Assembly (NCBI RefSeq): GCF_016734905.1
Contig: NZ_JAERPO010000004.1
Coordinates: forward strand, 56,404-120,403
Origin: Sphingopyxis jiangsuensis
Lineage (GTDB): Bacteria > Pseudomonadota > Alphaproteobacteria > Sphingomonadales > Sphingomonadaceae
DNA: 64,000 nucleotides
Reading direction: 5' to 3'
In this document: positions 26,717 through 33,947 of the stretch, piece by piece
How the letters are laid out: every line of letters starts with the position of its first letter
Position numbering within the stretch: the stretch's first letter is position 1
Position numbers and translations under genes: made by a program
The notes under the pieces: generated by a model
What the model saw: only the letters and a program-made list of their open reading frames with translations
The model's database searches: none
Told to the model about the DNA's origin: nothing

Positions 26717-27370
26717 TTGAAGATCGTGAATGGAGCGAGTTTGCAGCCCCGGTCCGGGGATGCTCCCAAGAAGCTCGTCTTGTTATTGCACGGCTTCGGG
26801 TCGAGCGGGACGGACATGATCTCGATGGCGCCGCATTTGCACGACGCTATGCCAGACACCTTGTTTTTAGCTCCAAACGCGCCGCAGCGTTGCGGCATGA
26901 TGGGCGCGGGCTATCAATGGTGGGGGCTTTCCGGCTTCGCGCCGTCCGCGCTTGCTGCAGGCGCCGCCTCGGCCGCGCCGGCGATCGACGCCTTTATCGA
27001 TCGCAAGCTCGCCCAATATGGTCTGAGCGAGGCTGACCTTGCCATCGTCGGCTTCAGTCAGGGGACGATGATGGCGCTGCATGTCGCCTTGCGGCGACCG
27101 CGGTCCGTCGCTGCCGTTGTTGGCTATTCCGGCATGCTGGCAGGCACGCTTGGTCTCGGTCATGGCCAACTCCCGAAGCCGCCAGTCCTTTTGGTGCACG
27201 GCACGGCCGATCCGGTGGTACCGATCGCGGCGCTGCACATGTCGGAAAGCGAGCTCAAACGCCTTGGCATCGATGTCACGACGCACATCTCCAACGGGGT
27301 AGCGCACTCGGTGGATCCTATCGGACTTCGGCTCGGCCGCGATTTTGTGGCGGAGGCCTTCGCTCGCTAG
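26717..27370 (+). CDS. Phospholipase/carboxylesterase family serine hydrolase
   Basis: A 217-residue alpha/beta hydrolase of the YpfH/acyl-protein-thioesterase type. LLLHGFGSSGTDM is the oxyanion region, VGFSQGTMMAL holds the nucleophile serine, HGTADPVVP the acid and GVAHSVDP the histidine. I choose a TTG start because AAAGGGA lies seven bases upstream and the protein then begins like its relatives; the frame is open 26 codons further. Esterase activity on short acyl esters is likely. It stands alone, followed by a stable hairpin. Confidence 0.85.
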   Translation: MKIVNGASLQPRSGDAPKKLVLLLHGFGSSGTDMISMAPHLHDAMPDTLFLAPNAPQRCGMMGAGYQWWGLSGFAPSALAAGAASAAPAIDAFIDRKLAQYGLSEADLAIVGFSQGTMMALHVALRRPRSVAAVVGYSGMLAGTLGLGHGQLPKPPVLLVHGTADPVVPIAALHMSESELKRLGIDVTTHISNGVAHSVDPIGLRLGRDFVAEAFAR

Positions 27371-27700
27371 TTTGTCGTTTGCGGTCCCGGTTCGGCCGGA
27401 GGCTGTGGTAGCGCGCTGGATGTAAAGCAGCAAGCCCCGCTGCATCTCTGCAGCGGGGCTTCCCTAGATCGCATCCGAAGATGCCGATCAAATTCTGCCA
27501 TTCTTTCGTCTGGACAGGTTCATGAAACCACCTGTGCGCAAATTTGTTCCGCTATCGAATCAGTCGTCGATAGTTTTCTGCTCGTGGCAGGCCGGGCAGC
27601 GCTGAGCCCTGCGATGCTTCGCCGCGCATGGAATATTGTTTTGGCCGGCGTTATAGCGCCCGCCCGGTCGAGATTCTCCGGCCGTTCAAGGAGATATGTT
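27371..27700. other. Intergenic region before the HU gene
   Basis: About 330 bases. It holds the hairpin after the esterase gene, a short inverted repeat (CTATCGA/TCGATAG, around 27552-27573) followed by TTTTC, and then the HU promoter and AAGGAG ribosome-binding site. No gene is seen. Confidence 0.6.
27432..27461 (+). terminator. Hairpin after the esterase gene
   Basis: AAGCCCCGCTGCA and TGCAGCGGGGCTT form a perfect 13-bp stem with a TCTC loop. The T-run after it is poor (TCCCT), but A and T bases at the stem ends make it usable in both directions. Confidence 0.65.
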
Positions 27701-27976
27701 ATGAACCATGCCGAACTGTCGGACAGCGTCGCCGCAACGCTCGGAGTGAGCAAGGCCGAGGGTAAGAAGGCGGTCGATGCGGTCTTCGCGGCGATCACCG
27801 ATGCGGCGTCCAAGGGTGAAGACGTCTCGGTCAGCGGTTTCGGCAAGTTCAAGGTCTCGACGTCGGCCGCGCGCGAGGGCCGCAACCCCGCGACCGGCGA
27901 AACCATGCAGATCGCTGCCAAGAAGAAGTTGGGCTTCGGTGCCGCCAAGGCGGTCAAGGATCGCCTCAACGGCTGA
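27701..27976 (+). CDS. HU family DNA-binding protein
   Basis: A 91-residue histone-like protein: MNHAELSDSVAATLGVSKAE, then the HU signature SGFGKFKVSTSAAREGRNPA in the DNA-contacting arms and AAKKKLGFGAAKAVKDRLNG. AAGGAGATATGTT precedes the ATG. HU dimers bend DNA and help recombination and replication. It is more diverged from the core chromosomal HU type than usual and sits beside mobile-element remains, so it may be an element-borne or accessory copy. Confidence 0.92.
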   Translation: MNHAELSDSVAATLGVSKAEGKKAVDAVFAAITDAASKGEDVSVSGFGKFKVSTSAAREGRNPATGETMQIAAKKKLGFGAAKAVKDRLNG

Positions 27977-27985
27977 GCCGGTGCG

Positions 27986-28021
27986 TCCCGTCGGCCGGGC
28001 CCGCCGGGCCGGCGGGACGGC
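27986..28021 (+). terminator. GC-rich hairpin after the HU gene
   Basis: CGTCCCGTCGGCC pairs with GGCCGGCGGGACG (one G-U pair) around a ten-base loop, starting ten bases after the HU stop codon. There is no T-run. Confidence 0.5.
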
Positions 28022-28229
28022 CGCGCGGCGGCATGTCGAGCGCGGCAGCTGATGAGCGCGCTCTGGCCTCGCAGGCTCCGGCCAGGGGTCGCAATCCTGT
28101 TTTGGCCGCGCGAGCGCACTTGGTCTCACTTTCCTAGCGGTGCGGGCGCGCGGGGCCGTGCCGGGTGCGCGGCGCATTCGCGCCGGCTCGGTCCTGGCTC
28201 TGCCATGACCTACCCGACCCGTCTCCGCG

Positions 28230-28586
28230 CACGTCGCCCCGCTGCGGGCTCGCCAAGAGCGCGAGTGTTCGGCGAAGGGCGTGCTCTTCGTGATGATCGA
28301 GGACGAGACCGGCATCGCCAACGGCATCCTCTGGCCCGACCGCTTCGACATCTATCGGCGCCAGGTCATGTCGGCCTCGATGATCGCGATGCGCGGACGA
28401 CTCCAGAAGGAAGGCGAGGTCATTCACATCATCTGCGACCGGATCACCGATCACGACTTGCTGCTCCGTTCGGTCGGGCGCAACGAGCTACCCATTGCGC
28501 CGGGACGCGGCGATGGGGCGCGGAGCGGGGGAGGCCGCGATAGCCGCGAGCCTGGCTTGCGCATCCGGAGTCATGATTTCCACTGA
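28230..28586 (+). pseudogene. dnaE2: 3' fragment of dnaE2 (error-prone DNA polymerase)
   Basis: About 118 codons match the C-terminus of DnaE2, the alternative DNA polymerase III alpha subunit of the ImuA-ImuB-DnaE2 mutagenesis cassette. Recognisable blocks are RQERECSAKGVLFVMIEDET, GIANGILWPDRFD (OB fold), GRGDGARSGGGRDSREP and the terminal SHDFH. The polymerase core and all residues before the OB fold are missing, and no imuA or imuB is nearby. It is a relic, probably left by insertion or recombination at the edge of the element. The left boundary is approximate. Confidence 0.75.
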
Positions 28587-28737
28587 ACCCGGTCGTCTCC
28601 TGACGGCGGGATCCCTCCCCTCTTTGGCTGCCTGATTGCGGGCCTCGGCTCGCCTAGTGCCGTCAACCCCTGTGCAGGGGTTCGCCCTCGCGCGGGCGCT
28701 CGGTGACGGCGGCTCACGGCCCCTCCTTCCGGCGCCA

Positions 28738-28754
28738 TCGGGGATGGTCCCCGA
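28738..28754 (+). promoter_or_regulatory. Hairpin in the leader of the first DUF736 gene
   Basis: TCGGGGA-TGG-TCCCCGA is a perfect 7-bp stem with a TGG loop, ending six bases before the AAGGAG ribosome-binding site. The same form with different stem bases precedes the 54-residue protein gene, and a related one precedes the second DUF736 gene. Confidence 0.5.
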
Positions 28755-28773
28755 GCATCAAAGGAGACTGGAC

Positions 28774-29100
28774 ATGGGTACCACCATCGGAAATCTGACC
28801 CTCAAGGACGACGGCAGCCTCGAAGGCACGCTCGCAACCCTGATGGTCACCGTGCCGATTGCGATCGTCCCGAACGGCCGCAAGGTGAAGGAAAGCGAGC
28901 CCGACTTTCGCGTCGTCAGCCGGCGCAACGGCTTCGAACTCGGCGGCGGCTGGGTGAAGACCGCGCGTTCCACGGGCGCCGAATACATCTCGGTGTCGCT
29001 CTCGGCCCCCGAACTCGGCGAGATCTTCTGCAACGTCGCGAACGCGCCCGGCGACGATCCCTCGAAGAAGGTGCTGATCTGGAACGCCCCCGGCAACTGA
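28774..29100 (+). CDS. DUF736 family protein
   Basis: A 108-residue protein (MGTTIGNLTLKDDGSLEG, then ELGGGWVKTARSTGAEYISV). DUF736 proteins are common on alphaproteobacterial plasmids and integrative elements beside relaxase and trb genes; their function is not known. This copy is the first recognisable gene of the conjugative element and has its own leader and a strong downstream hairpin, so it is probably expressed alone. Two further DUF736 genes occur in this element. Confidence 0.9.
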   Translation: MGTTIGNLTLKDDGSLEGTLATLMVTVPIAIVPNGRKVKESEPDFRVVSRRNGFELGGGWVKTARSTGAEYISVSLSAPELGEIFCNVANAPGDDPSKKVLIWNAPGN

Positions 29101-29112
29101 CAGGACAGCATC

Positions 29113-29138
29113 GCGGCCCCGCCTTCGGGCGGGGCCGC
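29113..29138 (+). terminator. UUCG-loop hairpin after the first DUF736 gene
   Basis: GCGGCCCCGCC and GGCGGGGCCGC form an 11-bp GC stem capped by the very stable C(UUCG)G tetraloop. No T-run follows, so it may act as an RNA-end protector as well as a terminator. Confidence 0.65.
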
Positions 29139-29150
29139 ATTCGCATGCTC

Positions 29151-29181
29151 GTAGTCATTGATTGTTCTGCAATCAATGACT
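29151..29181. promoter_or_regulatory. Perfect 13-bp inverted repeat before the toxin-antitoxin genes
   Basis: TAGTCATTGATTG and CAATCAATGACTA are exact reverse complements around a five-base loop, about 35 bases before the antitoxin start. The AT-rich palindrome overlaps the probable promoter, as expected of an operator bound by a ribbon-helix-helix antitoxin with its toxin. Confidence 0.65.
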
Positions 29182-29215
29182 AATATGGCTGCCCAAGGAC
29201 CCAAGGAGATGCGAC

Positions 29216-29461
29216 ATGGGCAGCATGACGATCAGGGGCATCGACGACGCGCTGAAGCGCCGGCTGCGCATGCAGGCGGCGGCGCACGGCCGTTCGATGG
29301 AAGAGGAGGCGCGCGACATCCTTCGCTCGGCGCTCTCGACCGACGATGCTCCTATGGGCAATCTCGCCGCAGCCATTCGCGCGCGCTTCGCGCCGCTCGG
29401 CGGGATCGATCTCGAGATTGCGCCGCGCGAGGACGCGCGCCCGCCCGTCGACCTTTCATGA
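29216..29461 (+). CDS. FitA-like ribbon-helix-helix antitoxin
   Basis: An 81-residue protein. The N-terminal MTIRGIDDALKRRLRMQAA is the ribbon-helix-helix DNA-binding fold of the FitA/Arc class; EEEARDILRSAL continues it, and the proline-rich tail would wrap the toxin. CAAGGAGA precedes the ATG. Its stop overlaps the toxin start (ATGA). The antitoxin should neutralise the PIN-domain toxin and repress the pair through the inverted repeat upstream. Confidence 0.9.
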   Translation: MGSMTIRGIDDALKRRLRMQAAAHGRSMEEEARDILRSALSTDDAPMGNLAAAIRARFAPLGGIDLEIAPREDARPPVDLS

Positions 29462-29877
29462 TCCTCCTCGACACCAATATATTATCCGAAGTCTTGCGAA
29501 CCGCGCCCGAGCCGCGCGTCCTCGACTGGATGGGGCAGCAGGCGGCATCGTCGCTCTTCGTCACGACGGTCACCCAGGCGGAAATTCTCTACGGTATCGC
29601 CATCCTGGACAAAGGTCGCCGCCGCGACGAGCTCGCAGCCGCCGCACTCTTGATGTTCGCCGAGGATTTTGCCGGCCGCCTCCTGGCGTTCGACGGCGAC
29701 GCGGCAACGGCCTTCGCCGAAATCGCCCCGGCCCGCCGCAGCATGGGACGGCCGATCAGCCAGTTCGACGCTCAAATCGCTGCGATCGCCCGTTCGCGGG
29801 GCGCCGTGCTCGCGACGCGAAACAGCAGGGATTTCGAACGTTGCGGCATCGAGATCGTCGATCCCTGGAGCAGCTGA
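29458..29877 (+). CDS. FitB/VapC-type PIN-domain ribonuclease toxin
   Basis: A 139-residue PIN-domain protein. Acidic metal ligands are visible in LLDTNILSEV (Asp5), TQAEILYG (Glu) and FDAQIAAIA (Asp), with TRNSRDF near the end. It starts at an ATG overlapping the antitoxin stop. VapC-type toxins cut tRNA or rRNA when the antitoxin is degraded. On a conjugative element such a pair usually gives stable maintenance. The enzyme looks complete and active. Confidence 0.9.
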   Translation: MILLDTNILSEVLRTAPEPRVLDWMGQQAASSLFVTTVTQAEILYGIAILDKGRRRDELAAAALLMFAEDFAGRLLAFDGDAATAFAEIAPARRSMGRPISQFDAQIAAIARSRGAVLATRNSRDFERCGIEIVDPWSS

Positions 29878-30093
29878 GACTTCCGTCATCGACGCGTAAC
29901 CGTGCAAAACGAGCGCTCGAAGAGCGCCACGCCTCCAGCTCGGAAGCGGCCCCACCCGCACTCGAATAGCCGCTGATCCCTTGGCCGAGGACCGGCCTCC
30001 TTCAATCAACCCGCAAGGGGTCCCTGCGCTGCGCTTGGGCCTTCGCTTCGCTGCGGTGATTGCGGCCCGTCCCCGTCCGGCGGGGCGACTGTC

Positions 30094-30112
30094 GAGCGGG
30101 ATGGTCCCGCTC
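30094..30112 (+). promoter_or_regulatory. Hairpin in the leader of the 54-residue protein gene
   Basis: GAGCGGGA-TGG-TCCCGCTC is a perfect 8-bp stem with the same TGG loop as the DUF736 leader, four bases before an ACAGGAG ribosome-binding site. The flanking bases also resemble that leader. Confidence 0.5.
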
Positions 30113-30130
30113 CCCGACAGGAGCCTCGAT

Positions 30131-30295
30131 ATGCCGCTTTCCACCGCCCAATCGCTTGGCTGGAACCTCGCCCGCACGATGATGACGATCATCGTCCTGA
30201 TCGAGACATCGGCTGGATATTCGGTCATGCCGCTCGACGAGTTCGACGGCGATCCGGCCTGCATCGTATGCGAATATGACCCGTTCAACCGCTGA
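30131..30295 (+). CDS. Small hypothetical protein (54 residues)
   Basis: A short protein with one hydrophobic stretch (LARTMMTIIVLIETSAGYSV) and an acidic tail (DEFDGDPACIVCEYDPF). AGGAGCCTCGAT precedes the ATG, and a leader hairpin and a downstream terminator-like hairpin frame it, so I consider it real despite its length. The pattern SxYSVMPLDEFDGD recurs in small proteins of alphaproteobacterial conjugative elements as far as I recall. Its function is unknown. Confidence 0.65.
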   Translation: MPLSTAQSLGWNLARTMMTIIVLIETSAGYSVMPLDEFDGDPACIVCEYDPFNR

Positions 30296-30310
30296 AACCT
30301 CGCGACTATT

Positions 30311-30355
30311 CGCCCCAAGGCGGACCCACTTCCGGTTCCGCCTTCGGGGCGTGTT
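30311..30355 (+). terminator. Hairpin after the 54-residue protein gene
   Basis: CGCCCCAAGGCGGA pairs with TCCGCCTTCGGGGCG with one mismatch across a 12-base loop, followed by TGTTTG. Confidence 0.6.
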
Positions 30356-30421
30356 TGCTATGCTGAGGGAGCAGATGGGGCTGTGGAGGTGGTGGCGAGC
30401 GCGTCCGATTGGAGGACGCTT

Positions 30422-30877
30422 GTGACCTTTATGATCCTCCTTGGCGCTGTGGCTACCGTCTACATCGTCATGCTGCTGTTCCGCGTCGCTGCGCTGGCGC
30501 TGCCCGTCTATGCCGGGATCGGCGCTGGCTTCTGGATGCTCGAACGCGGTTCGGGATATGGCATGTCGATCGCCGCAGGCCTTTGCATCGGCGCCATGAT
30601 CTTCGGGCTCGGCCGTTTCCTCTGCTCCAGTCTTCCGCCCCTTTACCGTCTGCCGGTGGCCCTGGCGTTCGCCGTTCCCGCGACATTTGCGGGATATCAG
30701 GCGGCCACCGGCCTTGCAGGATTTGCGGTTGCAGAGGGAAATGCCCTGAACTGGCTCGGGATCGTCGGGGCGGCCGTCGGCGCCGCCGGCGCCTTGCGCA
30801 GTCTGGCGGGGCCGCCGCCACGGGGACTGACAAGCAACATCGCCGGTCGGCCGCCCAGCTCGACGAATGCGCCGTGA
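30422..30877 (+). CDS. Hypothetical membrane protein
   Basis: About 151 residues with four hydrophobic segments (TFMILLGAVATVYIVML, VYAGIGAGFWML, AAGLCIGAMIFGLG, and a C-terminal pair around LPVALAFAVPATFAGY and WLGIVGAAVGAAGAL). I start at the GTG five bases after GGAGGA; GTGs further upstream are in frame. No family is recognised. It lies among accessory genes of the conjugative element and may affect the cell envelope or mating partner contact, but nothing in the sequence proves that. Confidence 0.6.
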   Translation: MTFMILLGAVATVYIVMLLFRVAALALPVYAGIGAGFWMLERGSGYGMSIAAGLCIGAMIFGLGRFLCSSLPPLYRLPVALAFAVPATFAGYQAATGLAGFAVAEGNALNWLGIVGAAVGAAGALRSLAGPPPRGLTSNIAGRPPSSTNAP

Positions 30878-31176
30878 ATCCGCCGGTTCGAACTGCCGAT
30901 CCCGAGCCCATGATCCTTTAGCTGGCGCCGAACCAACCCGGCCTCGTTGGATGCGCGATCTGCCGTCCTGACGCTTGCGCTCGGCCGCTGGACGCAACGG
31001 CGGTCCCGAGACTTTCTTCCCCCGGCGTGCCGCCGTTCCTCGCGGACCAAGAAACTCACGGGGCTCGCCGTCCTCCGCTGCGCTCCGGGCCCCGGGGCTG
31101 CGTCGCGGCCGCAGGCCGGCTGCCGATCCGCATCGAGGCCGCGCTGGTGCGGCCCGAGCGAAGAAAGGAAATGATC
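30878..31176. other. Intergenic leader before the second DUF736 gene
   Basis: About 300 very GC-rich bases with no gene seen. They contain several short inverted repeats, the last being the hairpin at 31137-31154 just before the ribosome-binding site. Confidence 0.5.
31137..31154 (+). promoter_or_regulatory. Hairpin in the leader of the second DUF736 gene
   Basis: GGCCGC-GCTGGT-GCGGCC is a perfect 6-bp stem whose loop contains TGG. It stands at the same place relative to the ribosome-binding site (AAGAAAGG) as the other two leader hairpins, but the resemblance is weaker. Confidence 0.35.
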
Positions 31177-31494
31177 ATGAGCAGGATCGGTTCATTCAAA
31201 CTGGTCGAGGGCGAATTTCGCGGCGCGATTGTCACTCTCTCGGTGCAGGCCCGGGATGTCCGCATCGTCCCCGAGCCGAACGCAAGCGGCAACGCCCCCA
31301 GCCACCGCGTCTTCGTTGGCGACGCCGAGGTCGGCGCGGCCTGGTCGAAAACGAGCCAGGACAAGCGCTCCTACCTCTCGGTCAAACTCGACGACCCGAG
31401 TTTCACCGCGCCTGTCTTCGCGCAGCTGTTCGCAGGCGAAGGTGATGAGCATGATCTGGTGTGGAGCCGTCCGCCGCGGCGCGGCGACAATTGA
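31177..31494 (+). CDS. DUF736 family protein
   Basis: A 105-residue protein (MSRIGSFKLVEGEFRGAIVT, then VGAAWSKTSQDKRSYLSVKL and HDLVWSRPPRRG). I choose the second ATG because AAGAAAGG is then eight bases away. It belongs to the same unknown-function family as the genes at 28.8 and 33.9 kb, but the three are clearly diverged from each other, which suggests separate roles or origins rather than recent duplication. A UUCG-capped hairpin follows. Confidence 0.9.
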   Translation: MSRIGSFKLVEGEFRGAIVTLSVQARDVRIVPEPNASGNAPSHRVFVGDAEVGAAWSKTSQDKRSYLSVKLDDPSFTAPVFAQLFAGEGDEHDLVWSRPPRRGDN

Positions 31495-31502
31495 CCAACT
31501 GG

Positions 31503-31530
31503 ATATCGCCCGGCTTCGGCCGGGCGATAT
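31503..31530 (+). terminator. UUCG-loop hairpin after the second DUF736 gene
   Basis: ATATCGCCCGGC and GCCGGGCGATAT form a 12-bp stem closed by a C(UUCG)G loop, nine bases after the stop codon. TATGT follows. Confidence 0.75.
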
Positions 31531-31678
31531 TATGTCCAGATTGAGCGCGTTAGCGTGCGAAATTCAGACCGAACTGCGCTAAGCTCGTCCTTTGCGTGCC
31601 GGTAATCATCGCGCGCCGCGCGGTGCGAACCAGTTGGAAATCCGCGGTTTATTCTCCTCAAACGGGTCGGAGGTGCGA

Positions 31679-32459
31679 ATGGATCAGGCAGTCGATTGGC
31701 GGTCGCCATATTATCCGAAAATATTTGAAACATATGATCGCGCGGATTTCGCGCAGGAATTCCTGCGGCGCAGCCCCGCCTATCGCGGCGCCTATGCCGC
31801 CGCGATCGCGGCGCGCGGCGGCGACAGGGTTCGGCAATTTCGACGGCTCGCAAGCCGCTGGGGGTTGGTTTTTCGCCTTCGACCCTGATCGTTCGGCCGC
31901 CGCTGCGCCCGCCCTCTGGCGGCCGCAGGCCTGCGCCTCCGTCACCATCGCTCGCCCGGCGCCCAAAGGCTTCGCCGCGCTGCGCCTCGCCGAGATAATC
32001 GACGGCCAGGAAATAGCCGCCGAGCTTCTGTCCTATCACGACTGGCACGTCGTGCTGTTCGCCGGAGGGCGGCGCTATCGATTGATGATCCGGCGTTGCC
32101 GGGCCAACGAGCGACTCGCCTTTCTGACGCCTGTCGACGCCCAGGCCGCGCTGCGTGCCGCGCTGATCATGGCCCTTCATCGCGATCTTCTTGGCCTCCG
32201 CGGAGCACGTGCTTCGCCCGATACAGCGCCGGGACCTTCGGAGCGCTGGCGCCTCGTCCAGTGGCTGCGACTACTCGACGCGATGGACGAGGGCGCCTCG
32301 GCCCGCGAAATGGCTGCGACGCTGCTGATCGCCGACGCGCGCGATTACTCGGCGGCCGAGTGGGACGCATCGAGCGAGCGCCGACGCATTACGCGCTGGC
32401 AGCGCGCCGCGCTAGCGATGCGCGACGGCGGATATAGCGCGCTCCTCGGCGCTGCCTGA
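31679..32459 (+). pseudogene. DUF6499/DUF2285 protein split by a single-base frameshift
   Basis: The first 67 codons read MDQAVDWRSPYYPKIFETYD and continue to RRLASRWGL, the N-terminal transcriptional-regulator-like domain of this family. The DUF2285 part (FAFDPDRSAAAAPALWRP to the end, about 190 residues) continues in another frame. Removing one T from the five-T run at 31869-31873 joins them as RWGLVFAFDPDRS, one protein of about 259 residues. GGAGG precedes the ATG. Related proteins are presumed regulators next to relaxase and AlpA-like genes. The break may be a true mutation or a sequencing error. Confidence 0.75.
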
Positions 32460-32566
32460 TCGGGACATTCCGCAGGCAGCCGCTTTGTCCGTTCCTGAAC
32501 GTTCCTGTCTTTTTCCATCTGTGTCCTCCCGTTCCCGGAAGTTCCCGGCGCTGGCAGGAGGCACTG

Positions 32567-32818
32567 TTGTCCGACGTCCCAACAAAGACCGAGAAGCGCT
32601 ATCTTCGTGTGCCGGAAGCCGCGGCTCATCTTGGCTTATCGTTCCACACCCTTGCGAAGCACCGCTGCTACGGCACCGGACCGAGATACCATAAGCTCGG
32701 AGGCCGCATCGCCTATACGGTCGAGGACCTGGACGCTTGGGCCGCGACCGGGCTGCAGACGTCGACCTCCGATCCGGGAGCCGGACACATACGGCCTGTG
32801 CACAGGGGACGCCGCTGA
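32567..32818 (+). CDS. AlpA/excisionase-like helix-turn-helix protein
   Basis: An 83-residue protein with a MerR-like winged helix typical of phage excisionases and AlpA: YLRVPEAAAHLGLSFHTLAK, GTGPRYHKLGGRIAYTVEDL, DAWAA. The start is a TTG five bases after AGGAGG. Such proteins guide integrase toward excision or control element genes. The next gene begins inside its stop codon (TGATG). It marks the beginning of the conjugation operon. Confidence 0.88.
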   Translation: MSDVPTKTEKRYLRVPEAAAHLGLSFHTLAKHRCYGTGPRYHKLGGRIAYTVEDLDAWAATGLQTSTSDPGAGHIRPVHRGRR

Positions 32819-33357
32819 TGCGCTGCCCTATGCACTCGTCGCCGCCGATCGACATGCCGCTGCGAGACATCGCGCCCGCAATGCGGCAGCTTCCCTCCAG
32901 CGGACTCACCGACGTTGAACTGACTTGGATCGAGGGTCGGCTCGAACGGCAGCTCCGCTTCGGACGCGTCGCTGCGCAGCGCTCCGGCGGTCCACAAAAG
33001 CGCATTGCATCCTTCCGGCCCGGAGCGACATTCGCGTTGCTCGGCTGCACCGTTCCTGACGTGGGCCGCGCTTCCTGGAATCTCGCGGTCGTGACCGCCG
33101 TTGCGCCCGGTGCGCCATACCAGGCGCACGCTGGGATCGCGCCCGGCGGGGACATTCTTCTCCTGATCGACGCGATTGAACCGATCCGTGCGGTCTCCCG
33201 CGAGATCGACATGATCGAGGCTTCGGGCATCGATCCATGTGACGTCCCGCCCGATCATTGGCGCCACATCGCAGCAAGCCTCGCTGCTGCGCTGCCGTTC
33301 CGCGCCTACGGAGCCGAACGCCATGCGGCGTGGCTCCGGCGCCGGGAGACGGAGTGA
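32818..33357 (+). CDS. DUF2840 domain-containing protein
   Basis: A 179-residue protein. VELTWIEGRLERQLRFG, GGDILLLIDAIE, IDPCDVPPDHWRHIAASLAA and AYGAERHAAWLRRR are the blocks that mark DUF2840, found almost only beside traF in trb-type elements. Its function is not known. The start overlaps the preceding stop codon and its own stop overlaps the traF start, both as TGATG, so it should be made in step with TraF. Confidence 0.9.
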   Translation: MRCPMHSSPPIDMPLRDIAPAMRQLPSSGLTDVELTWIEGRLERQLRFGRVAAQRSGGPQKRIASFRPGATFALLGCTVPDVGRASWNLAVVTAVAPGAPYQAHAGIAPGGDILLLIDAIEPIRAVSREIDMIEASGIDPCDVPPDHWRHIAASLAAALPFRAYGAERHAAWLRRRETE

Positions 33358-33947
33358 TGAACGGGCGCTGGCTTCGCACGACCGCGGCCTGCGGTACGCT
33401 CTTTTGCGGGCTGTTCGGCGCAGTTGCGATGCTCGCGCCGCAGCCGCGGCTCCTCTGGAACGCAAGCGCCAGCGTTCCCGTCGGACTATATTCCATCGAC
33501 GTCGGCGCGGCGCCGGCGCGCGGCGACCTTGTCGCCATTGCGCCGCCCGCGCCGCTCGCGGGCTGGCTCGCGGCCCGCGGATATCTGCCGCGCGGCGTGC
33601 CGCTGCTGAAGCGCGTCGCAGCCACCGAAGGCGCGCTCGTTTGTCGCAGCGGCGTCTTCGTCACGATCGACGGCGCGCCTGCGGCGCGGGCGCGACCGGC
33701 CGATCGCATGGATCGAACGCTACCGCTCTGGCTCGGCTGCCGGCGGCTCCAGCGTGGCGATCTGTTCCTCCTGGGCGCTTCGCCCGACAGCCTCGACGGC
33801 CGCTATTTCGGGCCGATTCCGGCATCCGCCGTCATCGGCACCGCGCACCCCATTCTCACTCGCGACGCTCCCGGCGCGCCGCTTCGCTGGCGCCGGGATG
33901 GCGTTCGGCATCCCTCCAACTCGCCGGACAAGGACCAAGACCCATGA
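33357..33947 (+). CDS. traF: TraF conjugal-transfer signal peptidase (S26 family)
   Basis: A 196-residue inner-membrane protease with one N-terminal anchor (CGTLFCGLFGAVAML), the catalytic serine in NASASVPVGLY, the lysine in LLKRVAATEG and GDLFLLGASPDSLDGRYFG as the C-terminal box. In RP4, TraF cuts and circularises the pilin TrbC. A trbC gene is present 9 kb downstream. Both junctions overlap neighbouring genes, so it belongs to a coupled set. Confidence 0.93.
   Translation: MNGRWLRTTAACGTLFCGLFGAVAMLAPQPRLLWNASASVPVGLYSIDVGAAPARGDLVAIAPPAPLAGWLAARGYLPRGVPLLKRVAATEGALVCRSGVFVTIDGAPAARARPADRMDRTLPLWLGCRRLQRGDLFLLGASPDSLDGRYFGPIPASAVIGTAHPILTRDAPGAPLRWRRDGVRHPSNSPDKDQDP

Noticed and set aside
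28052..28543. 163-codon plus-strand frame near the dnaE2 relic
   Set aside because: Rich in Arg/Pro and without similarity; the DnaE2 similarity is in another frame.
29158..29457. Upstream extension of the PIN toxin frame
   Set aside because: It covers the antitoxin gene in another frame and has no similarity; the ATG overlapping the antitoxin stop is the natural start.
31869..31873. Programmed frameshift in the DUF2285 gene
   Set aside because: A shift of +1 would be needed at a short five-T run without a known slippery heptamer or stimulating structure; a mutation or sequencing error is simpler.
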